Position numbers and translations under genes: made by a program. A stretch of 42,958 nucleotides of DNA from Chloroflexota bacterium (lineage in GTDB: Bacteria; Chloroflexota; Anaerolineae; Aggregatilineales; J027), in NCBI GenBank assembly GCA_016234595.1, contig JACRBG010000032.1, positions 1-42,958 of the forward strand. The letters are read 5' to 3'. The notes beneath the pieces were generated by a model. That model saw only the letters and a program-made list of their open reading frames with translations, was not told the DNA's origin and searched no databases. Position 1 is the first letter of the stretch; each line of letters starts with the position of its first letter. This document shows, one piece after another, positions 1 to 8,811 of the stretch.

Positions 1-1
1 T

Positions 2-1354
2 GTGCTGGCAAACTTGGCGGGTGGGGAAAGTATTTTATGGAATTTGGGTGATCTCAATTTTGAAAAACGGCTTTTAGACAGTCGTGGCGGAACACGTAGC
101 GTGACCATCGTGGATGTCAACAGTGATGGGCTGCTGGATATTATTTTGACCAAGCAGTTTGCCGCCCCTTCCTATTGGCAAAATATGGGCAATCGAACCT
201 TTGAATTTGTGCCCCTACCCGGCGTTGATAATTATGCCTATGCCCTCGATTGGGCCGATTTGGATGGCGATGGCGATCTTGACCTTGTGACGGGGTCATA
301 TAACGCCGAATTAGAAAGGGTGCTGCGCGATACTTTTCTCTTTAGCGATAAAGGTGGCGTCTTTTATTATGAAAATCAGGGCGGCCAATTTGTGCCGACC
401 CGTCTAGCTGAACAATCGCAAGCCTTGGTGGTTATTTTAACCGATTTAAATAACGATCACCGGCCTGATATTGCTGTGGGTAACGATTTTGGGCTGGCGG
501 ATGGTTATTGGACACATACCCAACACGGTTGGCAACCTTTTCAGCCCTTTACGGTTACCACCCACAGCACCATGAGTTTTGATGTCGGGGACATCAACAA
601 CAATGGTAGATCGGAATTTTTTGCCACCGACATGAACCCCATACCCGGTGAGGCGCGTTATATGTGGCAACCCATTTTGGCCTCAATTAAGCCAGCCGAA
701 GCCCAAATCGTCGCCAATGTCTTGCAGCTACCAACACCCAACCACTATGTGAATCAAGCTACCCAATTTGGCGTCGCGGCCACAGGTTGGAGTTGGTCTG
801 GCAAATTTGGGGATTTAAACAGCGATGGCTATCTCGATTTATACGTAGTCAATGGGATGATTGCAGAGGATTTGTTACCCGATCTGCCTCGACATGAATT
901 AGTGGAAAAGAATCAGGTGTATCGGAACGGGCAGGGGCGGGAATTTATAGCTGCACCCGAATGGAAATTAGATTCCACCGCAAGTGGTCGCGGTATGAGC
1001 ATGGCCGATTTGGATAATGATGGTGATTTGGATATTGTGGTCAATAATCTAGCCTCGCCCGCTCAACTTTTTGAAAATCAACTCTGTGGTGGCAATAACC
1101 TTATCGTTGAATTGCATCATGAAGAGGCTGCCAATACCTATGCCATCGGCGCACAGCTTACCCTCGTCACCTCGACGGGGGCTTATACCCGCACCGTCCA
1201 TGCCACCAGCGGGTATCTTTCGGGTGATCCAGCCCGCTTACATTTTGGGGTTCCATTGGATATTCAGCACCTTGAAATTCGTTGGGATGATGGTGAAGTA
1301 ACCCAACTAGATTCACTGGTAGCCAATCAACTGGTCAAAGTAACTCGGCGTTAA
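2..1354 (+). CDS. FG-GAP/VCBS repeat protein with C-terminal ASPIC/UnbV domain (5' partial)
   Basis: The gene is cut off by the window start, so the N-terminus is missing and the GTG at position 2 need not be the real start. The visible 450 residues contain several calcium-binding FG-GAP/VCBS-type motifs of the form DxDxDGxxD, for example DVNSDGLLDI near residue 38, DLDGDGDLDLV near 86, DLNSDGYLDLYV near 272 and DLDNDGDLDIVV near 345. These repeats build a beta-propeller. The last ~80 residues (LIVELHH to the end) match an ASPIC/UnbV domain, which commonly closes secreted CRTAC1-like proteins. The protein is probably extracellular or cell-surface; its exact role is unknown. A GH4 glycosidase gene follows after 23 bp on the same strand, so the two may be cotranscribed. 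Confidence 0.85.
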   Translation: MLANLAGGESILWNLGDLNFEKRLLDSRGGTRSVTIVDVNSDGLLDIILTKQFAAPSYWQNMGNRTFEFVPLPGVDNYAYALDWADLDGDGDLDLVTGSYNAELERVLRDTFLFSDKGGVFYYENQGGQFVPTRLAEQSQALVVILTDLNNDHRPDIAVGNDFGLADGYWTHTQHGWQPFQPFTVTTHSTMSFDVGDINNNGRSEFFATDMNPIPGEARYMWQPILASIKPAEAQIVANVLQLPTPNHYVNQATQFGVAATGWSWSGKFGDLNSDGYLDLYVVNGMIAEDLLPDLPRHELVEKNQVYRNGQGREFIAAPEWKLDSTASGRGMSMADLDNDGDLDIVVNNLASPAQLFENQLCGGNNLIVELHHEEAANTYAIGAQLTLVTSTGAYTRTVHATSGYLSGDPARLHFGVPLDIQHLEIRWDDGEVTQLDSLVANQLVKVTRR

Positions 1355-1377
1355 ACGCGACAGAAGGGAATCATGCT

Positions 1378-2682
1378 ATGACGAAGATAGTCTTTATTGG
1401 AGCAGGCAGTACGGTTTTTGCGAAAAATCTGATGGGCGATATTCTAAGTTTTCCAGAACTCGCCGATTGCACGATCACCTTGATGGACTTAAACGAGGAG
1501 CGTTTGCGTACCTCCAACATTGTGGCGCATAAAGTCGCCCAAGCCTTAAAGGTCTCACCTAAAATTGAGACCACCACTGACCGTCGAACGGCCCTTAACG
1601 GGGCTGATTATGTGGTCTGCATGATTCAGGTTGGGGGCTATAAACCCGGCACCGTAGTTGATTTTGAAATCCCCAAGAAGTATGGTTTACGCCAAACGAT
1701 TGCCGACACCTTGGGTATTGGTGGAATTATGCGCGGCTTGCGGACGATTCCAGTCTTATTAGACATTACCCGCGATATGGAAGAACTTTGCCCGAACGCT
1801 CTATTTATCAATTACGTCAACCCGATGTGTATGAATCAGTGGGCACTCAGCCGGGGCACTTCAATCAAGACGGTTGGGCTATGCCACAGTGTTCCGCATA
1901 CCGCCCATGAACTCTCGCAAGATATTGGCATCCCCACCAGCGACATCAATTATCTGGTGGCAGGTATCAACCACATGGCCTTTTATCTCAAATTTGAACA
2001 CAAGATAACAGGCGAAAATCTTTATCCTCTGATACACAAGGTCTATGACGAAGGGCGTGTGCCCGATTGGAACCGCGTGCGCTACGATATGTTTAAACGC
2101 TTGGGTTATTTTGTCACGGAATCCAGCGAACATTTCAGTGAATATGTGCCGTGGTTTATTAAACATGATCGCCCCGACATGATCGAAAAATTCAACATCC
2201 CTTTGGACGAATATATCACCCGCTGCGAAAATCAAATTGCCGGGTGGGAACAACTGCGCGATTATCTGGAACGGCCCGACAGCATACTTGACATTGAGCG
2301 AAGTGTGGAATTTGGGTCACTGATTATCCATAGTATGGTAACCGCCACCCCGCGTATTATTTATGGCAACGTTGCCAACCAAGGCATTATTTCAAACTTG
2401 CCACAAGGGTGCAGTGTAGAAGTACCCTGTTTGGTCGACGGCAATGGCATCCAGCCGACCCACATCGGTGCGATTCCACCCCATCTAGCTGCCTTGATGC
2501 AAACAAACATCAATGTGCAAGGCCTCACCGTTGAAGCCGCTCTAACGGGTAAACGTGAGTATATCTATCATGCTGCGATGCTTGACCCCCACACTGCCGC
2601 CGAACTCACCTTAGATCAAATCTGGTCATTGGTTGATGATCTCATCGAAGCGCATGGGGATTGGCTGCCTAAATACAATTGA
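1378..2682 (+). CDS. Alpha-galactosidase/alpha-glucosidase, glycoside hydrolase family 4
   Basis: This 434-residue protein is a GH4 enzyme. The family hydrolyses alpha-glycosides by a redox-elimination mechanism that needs NAD+ and a divalent metal such as Mn2+. The N-terminal Rossmann nucleotide-binding motif GAGS is at residues 8-11. The metal-binding Cys-His pair is in GLCHSVPHT (C169, H170), and the second histidine is H199 in AGINHMAFYL. The NPM motif near 148-150 is also typical. The substrate cannot be fixed from sequence; the CHSV form of the metal motif favours the MelA-like alpha-galactosidase/alpha-glucosidase branch. The start is chosen because an AGAAGGGA ribosome-binding site lies about 8 nt upstream and an earlier ATG is closed at once by a stop. 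The protein is cytoplasmic and would process imported oligosaccharides. A strong hairpin follows the gene. Confidence 0.92.
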   Translation: MTKIVFIGAGSTVFAKNLMGDILSFPELADCTITLMDLNEERLRTSNIVAHKVAQALKVSPKIETTTDRRTALNGADYVVCMIQVGGYKPGTVVDFEIPKKYGLRQTIADTLGIGGIMRGLRTIPVLLDITRDMEELCPNALFINYVNPMCMNQWALSRGTSIKTVGLCHSVPHTAHELSQDIGIPTSDINYLVAGINHMAFYLKFEHKITGENLYPLIHKVYDEGRVPDWNRVRYDMFKRLGYFVTESSEHFSEYVPWFIKHDRPDMIEKFNIPLDEYITRCENQIAGWEQLRDYLERPDSILDIERSVEFGSLIIHSMVTATPRIIYGNVANQGIISNLPQGCSVEVPCLVDGNGIQPTHIGAIPPHLAALMQTNINVQGLTVEAALTGKREYIYHAAMLDPHTAAELTLDQIWSLVDDLIEAHGDWLPKYN

Positions 2683-2694
2683 TAACTTCCGGTT

Positions 2695-2727
2695 GAGGGC
2701 ATTTGGTTGACCTCCTCAAATGCCCTC
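2695..2727 (+). terminator. Hairpin downstream of the GH4 gene
   Basis: An 11-bp perfect inverted repeat, GAGGGCATTTG / CAAATGCCCTC, begins 12 bp after the GH4 stop, with an 11-nt loop. No clean T-run follows (TCCCAAAAACTTTTG), so it is a terminator-like stem-loop rather than a textbook intrinsic terminator. Confidence 0.6.
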
Positions 2728-3809
2728 TCCCAAAAACTTTTGCGATGCAGGTGACCATGCATCCTTTAATCCACTAGATCAACTGGTAGCAAAAGGACGA
2801 AAACGCACGATAAGGGGCTTCATCTTTTGAATCAGCCTGTTGAAAAAGTAAAAGTGATAGGCCAAAACTGTTCCTAATTTTAGCCTTACGGTTTTAACCA
2901 GCGTTGTTGAAGTAAGCGTTTATGAGTGTGGCACAAGGTTGATGGTGGTTGCACGTGTTTTTGGGCTGAGCATGGGCAAACCCACTATCAAGCTGCTGGG
3001 GCGCCCTCACTTCGCTTTCGCCACCCTTTTACGCTGATGATTTACCGGACACGCCTTAAAGCCACCGTGCTGAAATTAGACTGAATCCAAGACGATTGGA
3101 AGCCTTTTTCTGGAATTCGCCAACAACATCAAAGTGGCGAAGAGCCATTTTCACGTACTTTGTCGGGCAGGGCTTTTGCAAAGTCGGGCTAGGCAAAGGG
3201 AAACGACTAACGTAAGTTAAAGGTGCGAACCAAGGCTTACGCGAGGAGTTTCCCCTTTTGCCTGACTGATGCAGGCTTTCTAGCCAGTCTTCTAGGATGG
3301 CTCGATTATGTTGCGTTGATTTCACTGGAAAGGAGAAACAAGGCCCTTCGTGCCGTTCATTTCACATTTTGGTTTTCAGTGGCCGCTGGTGACACGAACC
3401 CTACTTTTGGGCCATTATCGCTCAGCCATCTTGCCAAGCCTGCATAATCTTCACGCCTGATGATCCGGAAACCCAACCGCTTGAGGATCTCCGCCCTCAC
3501 AGAGTGCCACTATCCTGCCGGCAAGACCACCTTGACTTGTCTTCCCCACAAGGGTAGCGGCCTATTGCGGATCTTGGCGTGTCCCATTTCTGGCGTATTC
3601 CGATGGAACCCGTAATAGCTTCACTCGATTGCAGAGCCACTATCCTAACCACAAACTCCATCTGTGCATGGTTTTTCGACAGACTGAGAGTTTGTCAGAT
3701 ACAAAGCAAGATAAAATGGAGGCATACTTTCCTCATCTGGTAGGATAAGAGGAGCAGGCAGATGGCAAAAGAAGAGAAATATCAGCAGAACACTCAACCT
3801 AACCAGACC
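2728..3809. other. Gene-poor gap, probably decayed sequence
   Basis: About 1.1 kb without a convincing gene. Short open stretches exist on both strands (for example 3056-3325 minus and 3223-3447 plus), but none has a recognisable motif, a good ribosome-binding site or family-like composition. The 11-mer GCCACTATCCT occurs twice, at 3506-3516 and 3636-3646, exactly 130 bp apart. Other intergenic gaps in this window contain transposon or relaxase debris, so this gap may be an older scar of the same kind; that is inference only. Confidence 0.4.
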
Positions 3810-3818
3810 TTAGCGTAG
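3762..3818 (+). other. Candidate 18-codon ORF with good ribosome-binding site
   Basis: An ATG at 3762 is preceded by AGAGGAG and opens an 18-codon reading frame (MAKEEKYQQNTQPNQTLA). It ends inside the 3' end of the convergent nitrilase gene. It could be the truncated start of a lost gene or chance. No homology is recognised. Confidence 0.15.
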
Positions 3819-4709
3819 ATTAGTAGGAGGTCGCAACGCTCCCAAATCTCTAAACACCTCGCCGCTACCGAAATCTTGTTGATAGGGCGGGAACTGAATG
3901 TTAGTATCCCGTAACTGCTTCAAAGTCTGTGCCAGCCCTAGATTACCATATTCACGGGCTCGGTGGACTCGATCCAAATCCAGAATCTCGGTCAAGATCG
4001 TTTCCTGATGGCCGGCCTGCTGCAAAATCCGGCCATCGGGATCAGCAATCATGGAACGACCACCCCCCCAAGGGCCAATGCCATTGATATCCACAAAATA
4101 ACACTGGTTCATGATGCTGTTGGCTTGACTCAAGACAACTTCCAGTTCGCGGTCAGAGGTCGGAGTCATGGTGGGATGCAAAATGACCTCTGCCCCCATC
4201 CAGACCAGTGTGCGAATCATTTCAGGGAACCACATATCGTAACAAATAGACAAGCCAAAACGCCCAATGTCGGGGACATCAAATACGCAAAATTCCCGCC
4301 CCGCTGTCACCTCCGATTCAAGCGGCAGCCAAGGAAAGATTTTCCGATATTTGGCGACAATATCCCCGTCCGGTGAAATCGCCAGCGAGGTGTTATAGAT
4401 AGCGTCTCCGTCACGCTCGTACATTGAGCCGGGGATTAACCAGCGTTTTTCACGGCGGGCAATCGCACAAAGCTGGTCGGAAAATGGGCCGGGGATGGGC
4501 TGTAAAAGATTCTGCCATTGCTGACGATCTGGTATCGCATCAAACTGCACAAGGCCAGACACCGCCAGTTCATGAAACACAACCATTTGAACAAATGGAA
4601 AGCTGCGGGCAATCCGGGTTGTGACTTGCCCCATTTTTTGGATGGTCGCCTCTGCGTCCCACGGAATAACACTCATTTGTACACCAGCGATTCCAAATAA
4701 ACGAGCCAT
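3810..4709 (-). CDS. Nitrilase-superfamily carbon-nitrogen hydrolase (amidase-like)
   Basis: The 299-residue protein has the full nitrilase catalytic triad: Glu47 in FHELAVSG, Lys123 in KYRKIFPW and Cys156 in SICYDMWFPE. Members hydrolyse nitriles, aliphatic amides, N-carbamoyl compounds or omega-amides through a thioester on the cysteine; the exact substrate cannot be called here. It is cytoplasmic, with no signal peptide. The ATG at 4709 has GAGGGAAT upstream. It is the last gene of the minus-strand peptide-type ABC importer operon, 36 bp after the second ATPase gene. This context suggests that the transporter brings in an amide, carbamoyl compound or small peptide whose C-N bond this enzyme cleaves. 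The C-terminal ~25 residues look variable. Family assignment is secure; function within the family is open. Confidence 0.9.
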   Translation of the reverse strand: MARLFGIAGVQMSVIPWDAEATIQKMGQVTTRIARSFPFVQMVVFHELAVSGLVQFDAIPDRQQWQNLLQPIPGPFSDQLCAIARREKRWLIPGSMYERDGDAIYNTSLAISPDGDIVAKYRKIFPWLPLESEVTAGREFCVFDVPDIGRFGLSICYDMWFPEMIRTLVWMGAEVILHPTMTPTSDRELEVVLSQANSIMNQCYFVDINGIGPWGGGRSMIADPDGRILQQAGHQETILTEILDLDRVHRAREYGNLGLAQTLKQLRDTNIQFPPYQQDFGSGEVFRDLGALRPPTNLR

Positions 4710-4745
4710 ATGGATTCCCTCAACTCTGATAATTCTGATTGATCA

Positions 4746-5714
4746 TTAAACAAAATGGCAGGCCACTTGATGACCGGGTTCAATCTCACGTAACGTGGGT
4801 TCGTCATGTCGACAAACGTCTTGCGCCAACGGGCAACGGGTATGAAAACGGCATCCCTTTGGGGGATTCAACGGGCTAGGCAGATTTCCGGCGAGGGGGA
4901 TAATCACCTGTTTTTCGCGACTCAGTTTTGGAACGGCTGCCAATAAGGCTTGGGTATAGGGGTGGCGCGGCTGGCTAAAGATACTCGCCGTCGGGCCAAG
5001 TTCCACCAGCTTGCCCAGATACATAATCCCGATGCGGTGACTGAGATATTCCAGAATGCCGAGATCATGCGAGATGAACAGATAGGTTAACAGATGGCGC
5101 TGGCGCAGTTCTTCCAGCAGATTGATAATCTGGGCCTGCACCGACACATCCAGCGCGGAGGTCGGCTCATCCAACACCAGCAAATTAGGCTCAACGCTTA
5201 AAGCTCGTGCAATCGCTACCCGCTGACACTGCCCCCCCGAAAGCTCATGTGGAAATCGGTCAAGATGCTGTGGCCCAAGCCCGACCTGCTCCAGCAAACT
5301 GGTGATGCGTTCCTTGCGCAGAAAATCCGGCATCTTTTGAGCACGCAGGGGTTCATGCAAAATGCCCCGCACCCGCATTCGGGGGTCAAGCGAGGCCAAC
5401 GGATTCTGGAAAACGATCTGCATTTGGAAGCGTATGGGTCGTAGTTGGCGGTGATTCAGTGCCCCAATATTGTGTTCATTAAACAATACCTGCCCGCTGG
5501 TTGGCCGCACCAATTGCAGAATACATCGTCCCAGTGTCGTTTTGCCGCAGCCAGATTCACCCGCCAGCCCCAAGACCTCGGTGCGCTGAATGTCAAGTGA
5601 TACATCATCCAGTGCATGGACGATCGGGTGTTCGCCTTTAAGCCAACTACCTTTGACCGGATAATGTTTGACCAGATGCTGCACCTGCACCAGTGGTGAA
5701 TTATTGTCGGTCAT
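4746..5714 (-). CDS. Peptide/nickel-type ABC transporter ATP-binding protein (DppF/OppF-like)
   Basis: This is one of two paired ATPases of a PepT-family ABC importer. It carries Walker A GESGCGKTT, the signature LSGGQCQRVAIARAL, Walker B LLVLDEPTSAL and an H-loop histidine in LFISHDLG. It ends with the family's cysteine-containing oligo_HPY tail (GCRFHTRCPLAQDVC). The start at 5714 (MTDNNSP) is preferred over the ATG at 5732 because GAGGAG lies about 9 nt upstream of 5714. Either start overlaps the 3' end of the preceding ATPase gene (stop at 5701), which points to translational coupling. The product works at the inner face of the membrane, energising the two permeases encoded upstream in the same operon. 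Confidence 0.92.
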   Translation of the reverse strand: MTDNNSPLVQVQHLVKHYPVKGSWLKGEHPIVHALDDVSLDIQRTEVLGLAGESGCGKTTLGRCILQLVRPTSGQVLFNEHNIGALNHRQLRPIRFQMQIVFQNPLASLDPRMRVRGILHEPLRAQKMPDFLRKERITSLLEQVGLGPQHLDRFPHELSGGQCQRVAIARALSVEPNLLVLDEPTSALDVSVQAQIINLLEELRQRHLLTYLFISHDLGILEYLSHRIGIMYLGKLVELGPTASIFSQPRHPYTQALLAAVPKLSREKQVIIPLAGNLPSPLNPPKGCRFHTRCPLAQDVCRHDEPTLREIEPGHQVACHFV

Positions 5715-6720
5715 GGGCGGCGCTCCTCGCATGGAATGGTGTCAAATCGGCGTTCGGCTCGACCATAAAACAGGCTGTCTGATCGCCGTTCAGCCCTTGA
5801 TATAACGGAGGTGCTTCGACGTGGCAGCGGTCAATGGCGAATTTGCAGCGCGGGGCAAAAGCACATCCCGGTATCGCTCCCGGATTGGCGGGCACAGTTC
5901 CTGCCATCGCCACCAATGGCTGTTTAGGTTGGGTCGGTTGGGGAATCGCCGCCATTAATCCGTGTGTATAAGGGTGTTGTGGATTTTCTAGGACGTTGCC
6001 TGTTTCGCCAATTTCGACCACCCGTCCCGCATAAAAAACGGCAAGGCGGTCACATAATTGGGCGATCACGCCGATGTCATGGGTAATCAGAATTACCGTA
6101 ATCCCTAACCGATCACGTAAATCACGCAACAGATAGAGGATTTGGGCCTGAATGGTCACATCAAGGGCGGTGGTTGGCTCATCAGCGATTAGCAAATCGG
6201 GCTGACAGGCCAGCGCCATCGCAATCATCACACGCTGTTGCATCCCGCCAGAAAGTTGATGAGGATAAGTGTTGAAGATACGTTGGGCGTCCGGCAGACC
6301 CACCGATTGAAATACCTCCATCACTCTGGCCCGTGCCGCCGATTTGCTCAGCTTTTGGTGACGCCGCAAGACCCGCACAATCTGCTTACCAACCGTGAAA
6401 ACCGGATTAAGCGATGAACCGGGGTCTTGAAAAATCATGGTGATTTGTTTGCCACGAATATGAGCCAATTCGCGCTTGTTTTTCCGCACAAGATTGTCGC
6501 CTCGTAGCAGGATTTCGCCGTCAGTGATTTGGCCGGGGCGCGGCACAAGTCCTAAAATCGAGAGACCTGTCACCGATTTCCCACAGCCTGTCTCGCCCAC
6601 GATGCCGAAGATTTCGCCGGCACGCACATCCACCGATATGCCGCTGAGCGCCTGTAGATAACCCCGCCGGGTTTTGAAACCCACTTTTAGATTTTTGATT
6701 TGTAATAAGATGTCGTTCAC
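5701..6720 (-). CDS. Peptide/nickel-type ABC transporter ATP-binding protein (DppD/OppD-like)
   Basis: The 339-residue ATPase has Walker A GETGCGKS, the signature LSGGMQQRVMIAMAL, Walker B LLIADEPTTAL, an H-loop in ILITHDIG and a C-terminal oligo_HPY segment with CAFAPRCKFAIDRC. It is the partner of the ATPase encoded at 4746-5714. Translation starts at a GTG (position 6720) with GAGGGAAACC upstream. The gene sits 14 bp after the permease gene at 6735-7703 and overlaps the next ATPase. The substrate class is di- or oligopeptides, nickel or other small amides by family; the nitrilase at the operon end favours an amide-containing solute. Confidence 0.92.
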   Translation of the reverse strand: MNDILLQIKNLKVGFKTRRGYLQALSGISVDVRAGEIFGIVGETGCGKSVTGLSILGLVPRPGQITDGEILLRGDNLVRKNKRELAHIRGKQITMIFQDPGSSLNPVFTVGKQIVRVLRRHQKLSKSAARARVMEVFQSVGLPDAQRIFNTYPHQLSGGMQQRVMIAMALACQPDLLIADEPTTALDVTIQAQILYLLRDLRDRLGITVILITHDIGVIAQLCDRLAVFYAGRVVEIGETGNVLENPQHPYTHGLMAAIPQPTQPKQPLVAMAGTVPANPGAIPGCAFAPRCKFAIDRCHVEAPPLYQGLNGDQTACFMVEPNADLTPFHARSAAHDRQ

Positions 6721-6734
6721 GATGGTTTCCCTCG

Positions 6735-7703
6735 TTAGCGGTATTGGCGCGGGTCAAACACATCGCGCAGCGTGTCACCCAAGAGATTAAAGGCCAGAAC
6801 GGTGACAAAAATGGCGAGGCCGGGCGCGGAACTATACCACCACAGCGTTTCGATATGCTGGCGACCCTCTTTGACCATCAAGCCCCAATCGGCACTTGGT
6901 GGGCGCGATCCCAACCCCAAAAAGGCTAGCGAAGTCGTGGCAAGAATCACTGTGCCAATGTCGATGGTGGCTTGTACCAGCACAGGGGTCAGCGAATTTG
7001 GCAAAATATGACGCAGGATAATGACCCAATCGGGCAGGGCGATTGAACGGGCCGCCTCGACAAAATAGGCTTCACGTAAAGTCAAGGTGACACTGCGAAC
7101 CAACCGCGTATACCACGGCCACCACGATACGACCAATGCGATGACCGCGTGCAACAGACTTGGCCCCAAGAAGGCCACAATCGCCATTGCCAGCAGCAAG
7201 GAGGGGAATGCGAGGAACAGGTCAGTGATACGCATGATGATTTCGTCCACCCATCGCCCATAATAGCCCGCCACCGCCCCCAGCGGAACCCCAATCAGCA
7301 CTGCGCAGGTCACAACGACCAACGAAGCAAGTAGCGCCGGACGTGTGCCATAAATCACCCGGCTGAGGATATCGCGCCCTAGATCATCCGTACCAAGCCA
7401 ATAGGTGTTGGATGGCTCTAGGCGGCGATCCACAATATCCATGCGCCCATTACCCACATCCACCTGATTGCTGTGCCCCTCTCCGTGCTTAGGATAAGGG
7501 GCAATCAAGGGCGCGGCGATTGCCAGTACCACCAGCAGCACAATAACAGCCAGACTGACCATCGCCAGAAAATCGCGGCGGATGATATGCACAATATCCC
7601 TAACCCGTCGCCATTTTTCAACTGGCGGCGGTGGATTGTCGCCATTGAGTTTTTGCTCAAGAGCTTCGGCGCGTTTCCCTAAGAACAGGCGTTGAATAGA
7701 CAT
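6735..7703 (-). CDS. Peptide/nickel-type ABC transporter permease (DppC-like)
   Basis: A 322-residue membrane protein. After a ~45-residue cytoplasmic N-terminus comes a first membrane helix (LAMVSLAVIVLLVVLAIAAP), then the OppC-typical periplasmic motif (WLGTDDLGRDILSRVIYG), four to five further helices, and an EAA-loop region (EAARSIALPDWVIILRHILP) that contacts the ATPases. The start has GAGGAAACGC immediately upstream. It forms the membrane channel with the 7717-8742 product. The gene follows that permease by 13 bp. The N-terminal sequence, TM pattern and length are all normal for DppC. Confidence 0.93.
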   Translation of the reverse strand: MSIQRLFLGKRAEALEQKLNGDNPPPPVEKWRRVRDIVHIIRRDFLAMVSLAVIVLLVVLAIAAPLIAPYPKHGEGHSNQVDVGNGRMDIVDRRLEPSNTYWLGTDDLGRDILSRVIYGTRPALLASLVVVTCAVLIGVPLGAVAGYYGRWVDEIIMRITDLFLAFPSLLLAMAIVAFLGPSLLHAVIALVVSWWPWYTRLVRSVTLTLREAYFVEAARSIALPDWVIILRHILPNSLTPVLVQATIDIGTVILATTSLAFLGLGSRPPSADWGLMVKEGRQHIETLWWYSSAPGLAIFVTVLAFNLLGDTLRDVFDPRQYR

Positions 7704-7716
7704 GCGTTTCCTCGCG

Positions 7717-8742
7717 TTATTTGAGACGGATGCGCGGGTCTAGCCACGCCTGTGCCAAATCCACGATTAGGTTGATGATAACATACCCACCTGCACCAAA
7801 CAGTGTCATCCCCATAATCGCCGGATAATCTAAATTTAAGAAGGCCGTTGTAGTAAATGTGCCTAAGCCGCCCCAATTGAAAATGTATTCGACATAAAAT
7901 GCCCCAGTCAGCAAATAGGCCAATGTTAAGCCGATGACGGTCAGAGTCGGAACAATCGCGTTCCGCAGGGCATAATTGTAAAGAATGAACCGCTCCGATA
8001 TGCCATAGGCGCGGGCGGTGCGAATGTAATTTTGTTCCATAACTTCCAGCATCGTAGCACGGGTCATGCGGGCGACTAGGCCAATCGGGTAGGCCGCCAA
8101 TGTCAGGGCTGGCAGCACCAGATGGCCCGCTACGTCCTTGAAAGCAACCCAATTGCCGGTGACGGCGGTATCAAAGAGATAAAATCCCGTAATCTCGTCA
8201 ATGGGGTGCGTAAAGCGCAGGGTTCCATCAAAGCGGCGCGTTAGGAAAAATAGGCCCAGTTCATGAAATAGGAGCAGTTGCAGCAGCAGGCCGAGATAAA
8301 AAGCAGGCATGGATACGCCGACGAGTGAAATGATCCGAACCCCCACGTCGGGTAATTTGCCATGTAGCTGCGCCGATAGCACCCCCAACGGCGTACCAAC
8401 GACAACCGCGAGGAGCATAGCGACCATAACCAATTCCATTGTGGCAGGTAGGCGCGAGGTGATTTCGTCCAGCACGGGCTGTTTGCTAGAAATCGAATCG
8501 CCCCAATCGCCGCGCACCACGTCCCCCACATAATCCAGATACTGCGCAGGCAGGGGTTTATCGAGTCCCAATTGTTTATTGACGCGCTCAATTTCGGCAG
8601 GGCGGGCGCGTGGGCCAAGATATAGCGACGCTGGATTGGAGGGGATGACCCGCGTCAGCACAAACACAATTAGTGTTAGGCCGATTAGCACACCCACCGA
8701 GAGCAATAAGCGCCGGATGATATATTCAAATTTCTCAATCAT
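7717..8742 (-). CDS. Peptide/nickel-type ABC transporter permease (DppB-like)
   Basis: From the ATG at 8742 (MIEKFEYIIRR) the protein is 341 residues. It begins with the classical DppB first helix (LLLSVGVLIGLTLIVFVLTR), followed by the RVIPSNPA segment, the LGLDKPLPAQYLDYV region, and an EAA loop near YIRTARAYGISERFILYNYALRNA. An ATG 60 bp further upstream (8802) is in frame but lies inside a GC-rich hairpin and would add residues unlike the family, so 8742 is preferred even though its ribosome-binding site is weak. It pairs with the DppC-like permease in the inner membrane. The binding-protein gene ends 69 bp upstream, separated by the hairpin. Confidence 0.92.
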   Translation of the reverse strand: MIEKFEYIIRRLLLSVGVLIGLTLIVFVLTRVIPSNPASLYLGPRARPAEIERVNKQLGLDKPLPAQYLDYVGDVVRGDWGDSISSKQPVLDEITSRLPATMELVMVAMLLAVVVGTPLGVLSAQLHGKLPDVGVRIISLVGVSMPAFYLGLLLQLLLFHELGLFFLTRRFDGTLRFTHPIDEITGFYLFDTAVTGNWVAFKDVAGHLVLPALTLAAYPIGLVARMTRATMLEVMEQNYIRTARAYGISERFILYNYALRNAIVPTLTVIGLTLAYLLTGAFYVEYIFNWGGLGTFTTTAFLNLDYPAIMGMTLFGAGGYVIINLIVDLAQAWLDPRIRLK

Positions 8743-8775
8743 AAGGTTTTTGCAATCATCAAAGGGTATTTTGGA

Positions 8776-8799
8776 GGGAGGGCCATAAAACACCCTCCC
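8776..8799 (-). promoter_or_regulatory. Intercistronic hairpin between binding-protein and permease genes
   Basis: A perfect 7-bp inverted repeat GGGAGGG / CCCTCCC with a 10-nt loop lies between the binding-protein stop (8812) and the permease start. On the minus strand it is not followed by a T-run. It probably acts as an mRNA-stabilising or partial-termination structure that lets the binding protein be made in excess over the permeases, as is known for other ABC operons. That function is inferred. Confidence 0.5.
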
Positions 8800-8811
8800 C
8801 ATCGTTTTATT

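Noticed and set aside
3056-3447. Two overlapping open frames (3056-3325 minus, 3223-3447 plus) in the first large gap
   Set aside because: No motifs, no good ribosome-binding sites, and they lie antisense to each other.
8743-8802. Upstream start for the DppB-like permease
   Set aside because: The ATG at 8802 sits inside a GC-rich hairpin and the added residues are unlike the family N-terminus.
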